From NCBI GenBank assembly GCA_037044955.1, contig JBAOHX010000002.1, positions 62,001-126,000 on the forward strand: a DNA stretch of 64,000 bases, written 5' to 3'. Source of the DNA: JAJXWB01 sp037044955. Lineage in GTDB: Bacteria > Pseudomonadota > Alphaproteobacteria > Rhizobiales > Beijerinckiaceae. A model generated the notes under the pieces. It was not told the origin of the DNA, did no database searches, and saw nothing but the letters and a program-made list of their open reading frames with translations. Position 1 is the stretch's first letter. Each line of letters starts with the position of its first letter. Made by a program: the position numbers and the translations under genes. This document shows, piece after piece, positions 63,475 through 64,000 of this stretch.

Positions 63475-64000
63475 TCATCTCCTCTGCACCTCCGGCGACA
63501 TCAGGAGCATGGCGAGCGCCTGCTGGCGCGATTCGGCGCGCGACAGCGCCTGGCGCGTGTCCTGCGTGGCGGCAGGGCCTGCGATCTTGTCGAGCAGGGC
63601 GACGGGATCGGCGACGTCCTGGATGCGGCTGGCGACCTGCCACGACAGATCGAGACGCGCCTTCATGCCCTCCGGCGAAACGAGAGCGGCGGCCGTGTCG
63701 GCGAAGCCGTTCGGGCCCGGCGGCGACCAGAGCGGCTGGCCCAGCGAATTCAGGCCGCCGAGGAGAGGTCCGGGGTCGGTGGGGACGCGGCCTGTCAGGC
63801 GCGCGATGGCGACCGCGAATTCATAGGGGCTGCGCAGCTTGGCCGCGGGCGCGGCCCAGGCCTCCGGGCTTTCGATCAGCGTCGTCGCCAGCGCCTTGAG
63901 ATCGCCGTCGGTGGCGCGAAAATTCCTGGCCAGCCGGTCGACCAGCGCCGGCGGCGGATCGTCCGCCACGAAATGGCGCGCGAATTTTGTCGCAATATGT
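63475..64000 (-). CDS. DUF1800 protein, N-terminus beyond the window
   Basis: C-terminal 174 residues of a DUF1800 protein, open to the window edge. It shows HIATKFARHFVADDPPPALV, ATTLIESPEAWAAPAAKLRS and the end ALAMLLMSPEVQRR, all typical. DUF1800 proteins are usually about 450-600 residues, so roughly two thirds lies outside. The stop is two bases before the DUF1501 start. Function unknown. Confidence 0.9.
   Translation of the reverse strand, partial: HIATKFARHFVADDPPPALVDRLARNFRATDGDLKALATTLIESPEAWAAPAAKLRSPYEFAVAIARLTGRVPTDPGPLLGGLNSLGQPLWSPPGPNGFADTAAALVSPEGMKARLDLSWQVASRIQDVADPVALLDKIAGPAATQDTRQALSRAESRQQALAMLLMSPEVQRR

Overview
The window is a GC-rich, gene-dense chromosomal segment of an alphaproteobacterium, most likely of the order Hyphomicrobiales (Rhizobiales). 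The diagnostic block is ctrA, chpT, sciP, fliJ and a che operon side by side, supported by DUF1134/EipA, DUF992, DUF2852, UPF0104 and extensin-like proteins and by alphaproteobacterial intergenic palindromes. I cannot name the genus. No rRNA, tRNA, transposase, integrase, phage gene or CRISPR array is visible.

Layout. 1-7226: end of a MoaB/MogA gene, an EmrAB-type efflux pump with its MarR regulator, an aldo/keto reductase and an ABC exporter. 7447-9991: a three-gene operon of a coiled-coil protein, a membrane-anchored OmpA-domain protein with a probable roadblock/longin-like cytoplasmic region, and a Rab-like small GTPase. 9993-12950: a NarX/NarL-like kinase and regulator followed by a degenerate kinase-like protein. 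12996-16376: glycosyltransferase plus Rmd and Gmd (GDP-rhamnose). 16591-25000: scattered catabolic genes (crotonase, FAD oxidase, HpaI aldolase, SDR, esterase, TetR, a lone CO-dehydrogenase-like large subunit). 25035-31774: a minus-strand acyl-CoA cluster (two SDRs, a protein of unknown function with a duplicated CGSGG domain, acyl-CoA dehydrogenase, GntR regulator, hydrolase, crotonase). 31939-32755: universal stress protein behind a FixK/FNR-like box.

33003-43848 is the regulatory core: sciP, a UPF0104 membrane protein, fliJ, ctrA, then cheR-cheB-cheY-cheW-cheA and chpT on the other strand, followed by cysQ and an EipA-like gene. Full or near-full CtrA boxes (TTAA-N7-TTAA) lie upstream of sciP, ctrA, chpT/cysQ and eipA, and GANTC methylation sites lie upstream of ctrA and chpT, so the CckA-ChpT-CtrA circuit probably feeds back on much of this block. 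43973-64000 holds a coiled-coil membrane protein, a second EmrAB pump with a divergent TetR and operator, a glutamate-synthase-like FMN protein, a KirBac-type channel, a P450, an M15-like extensin-family lipoprotein, a CrtISO-like oxidoreductase fused to a membrane region, DUF2852, an EF-G paralogue lacking the catalytic His, DUF992, aspartate aminotransferase, a small membrane protein and a DUF1501/DUF1800 pair.

Important caveat: twelve genes contain single-base frameshifts (fourteen in all), and every one is repaired by removing one base. Repaired lengths match the families. This one-sided pattern points to insertion errors in the assembly, not to gene decay, so these genes are annotated as CDS across their full extent.
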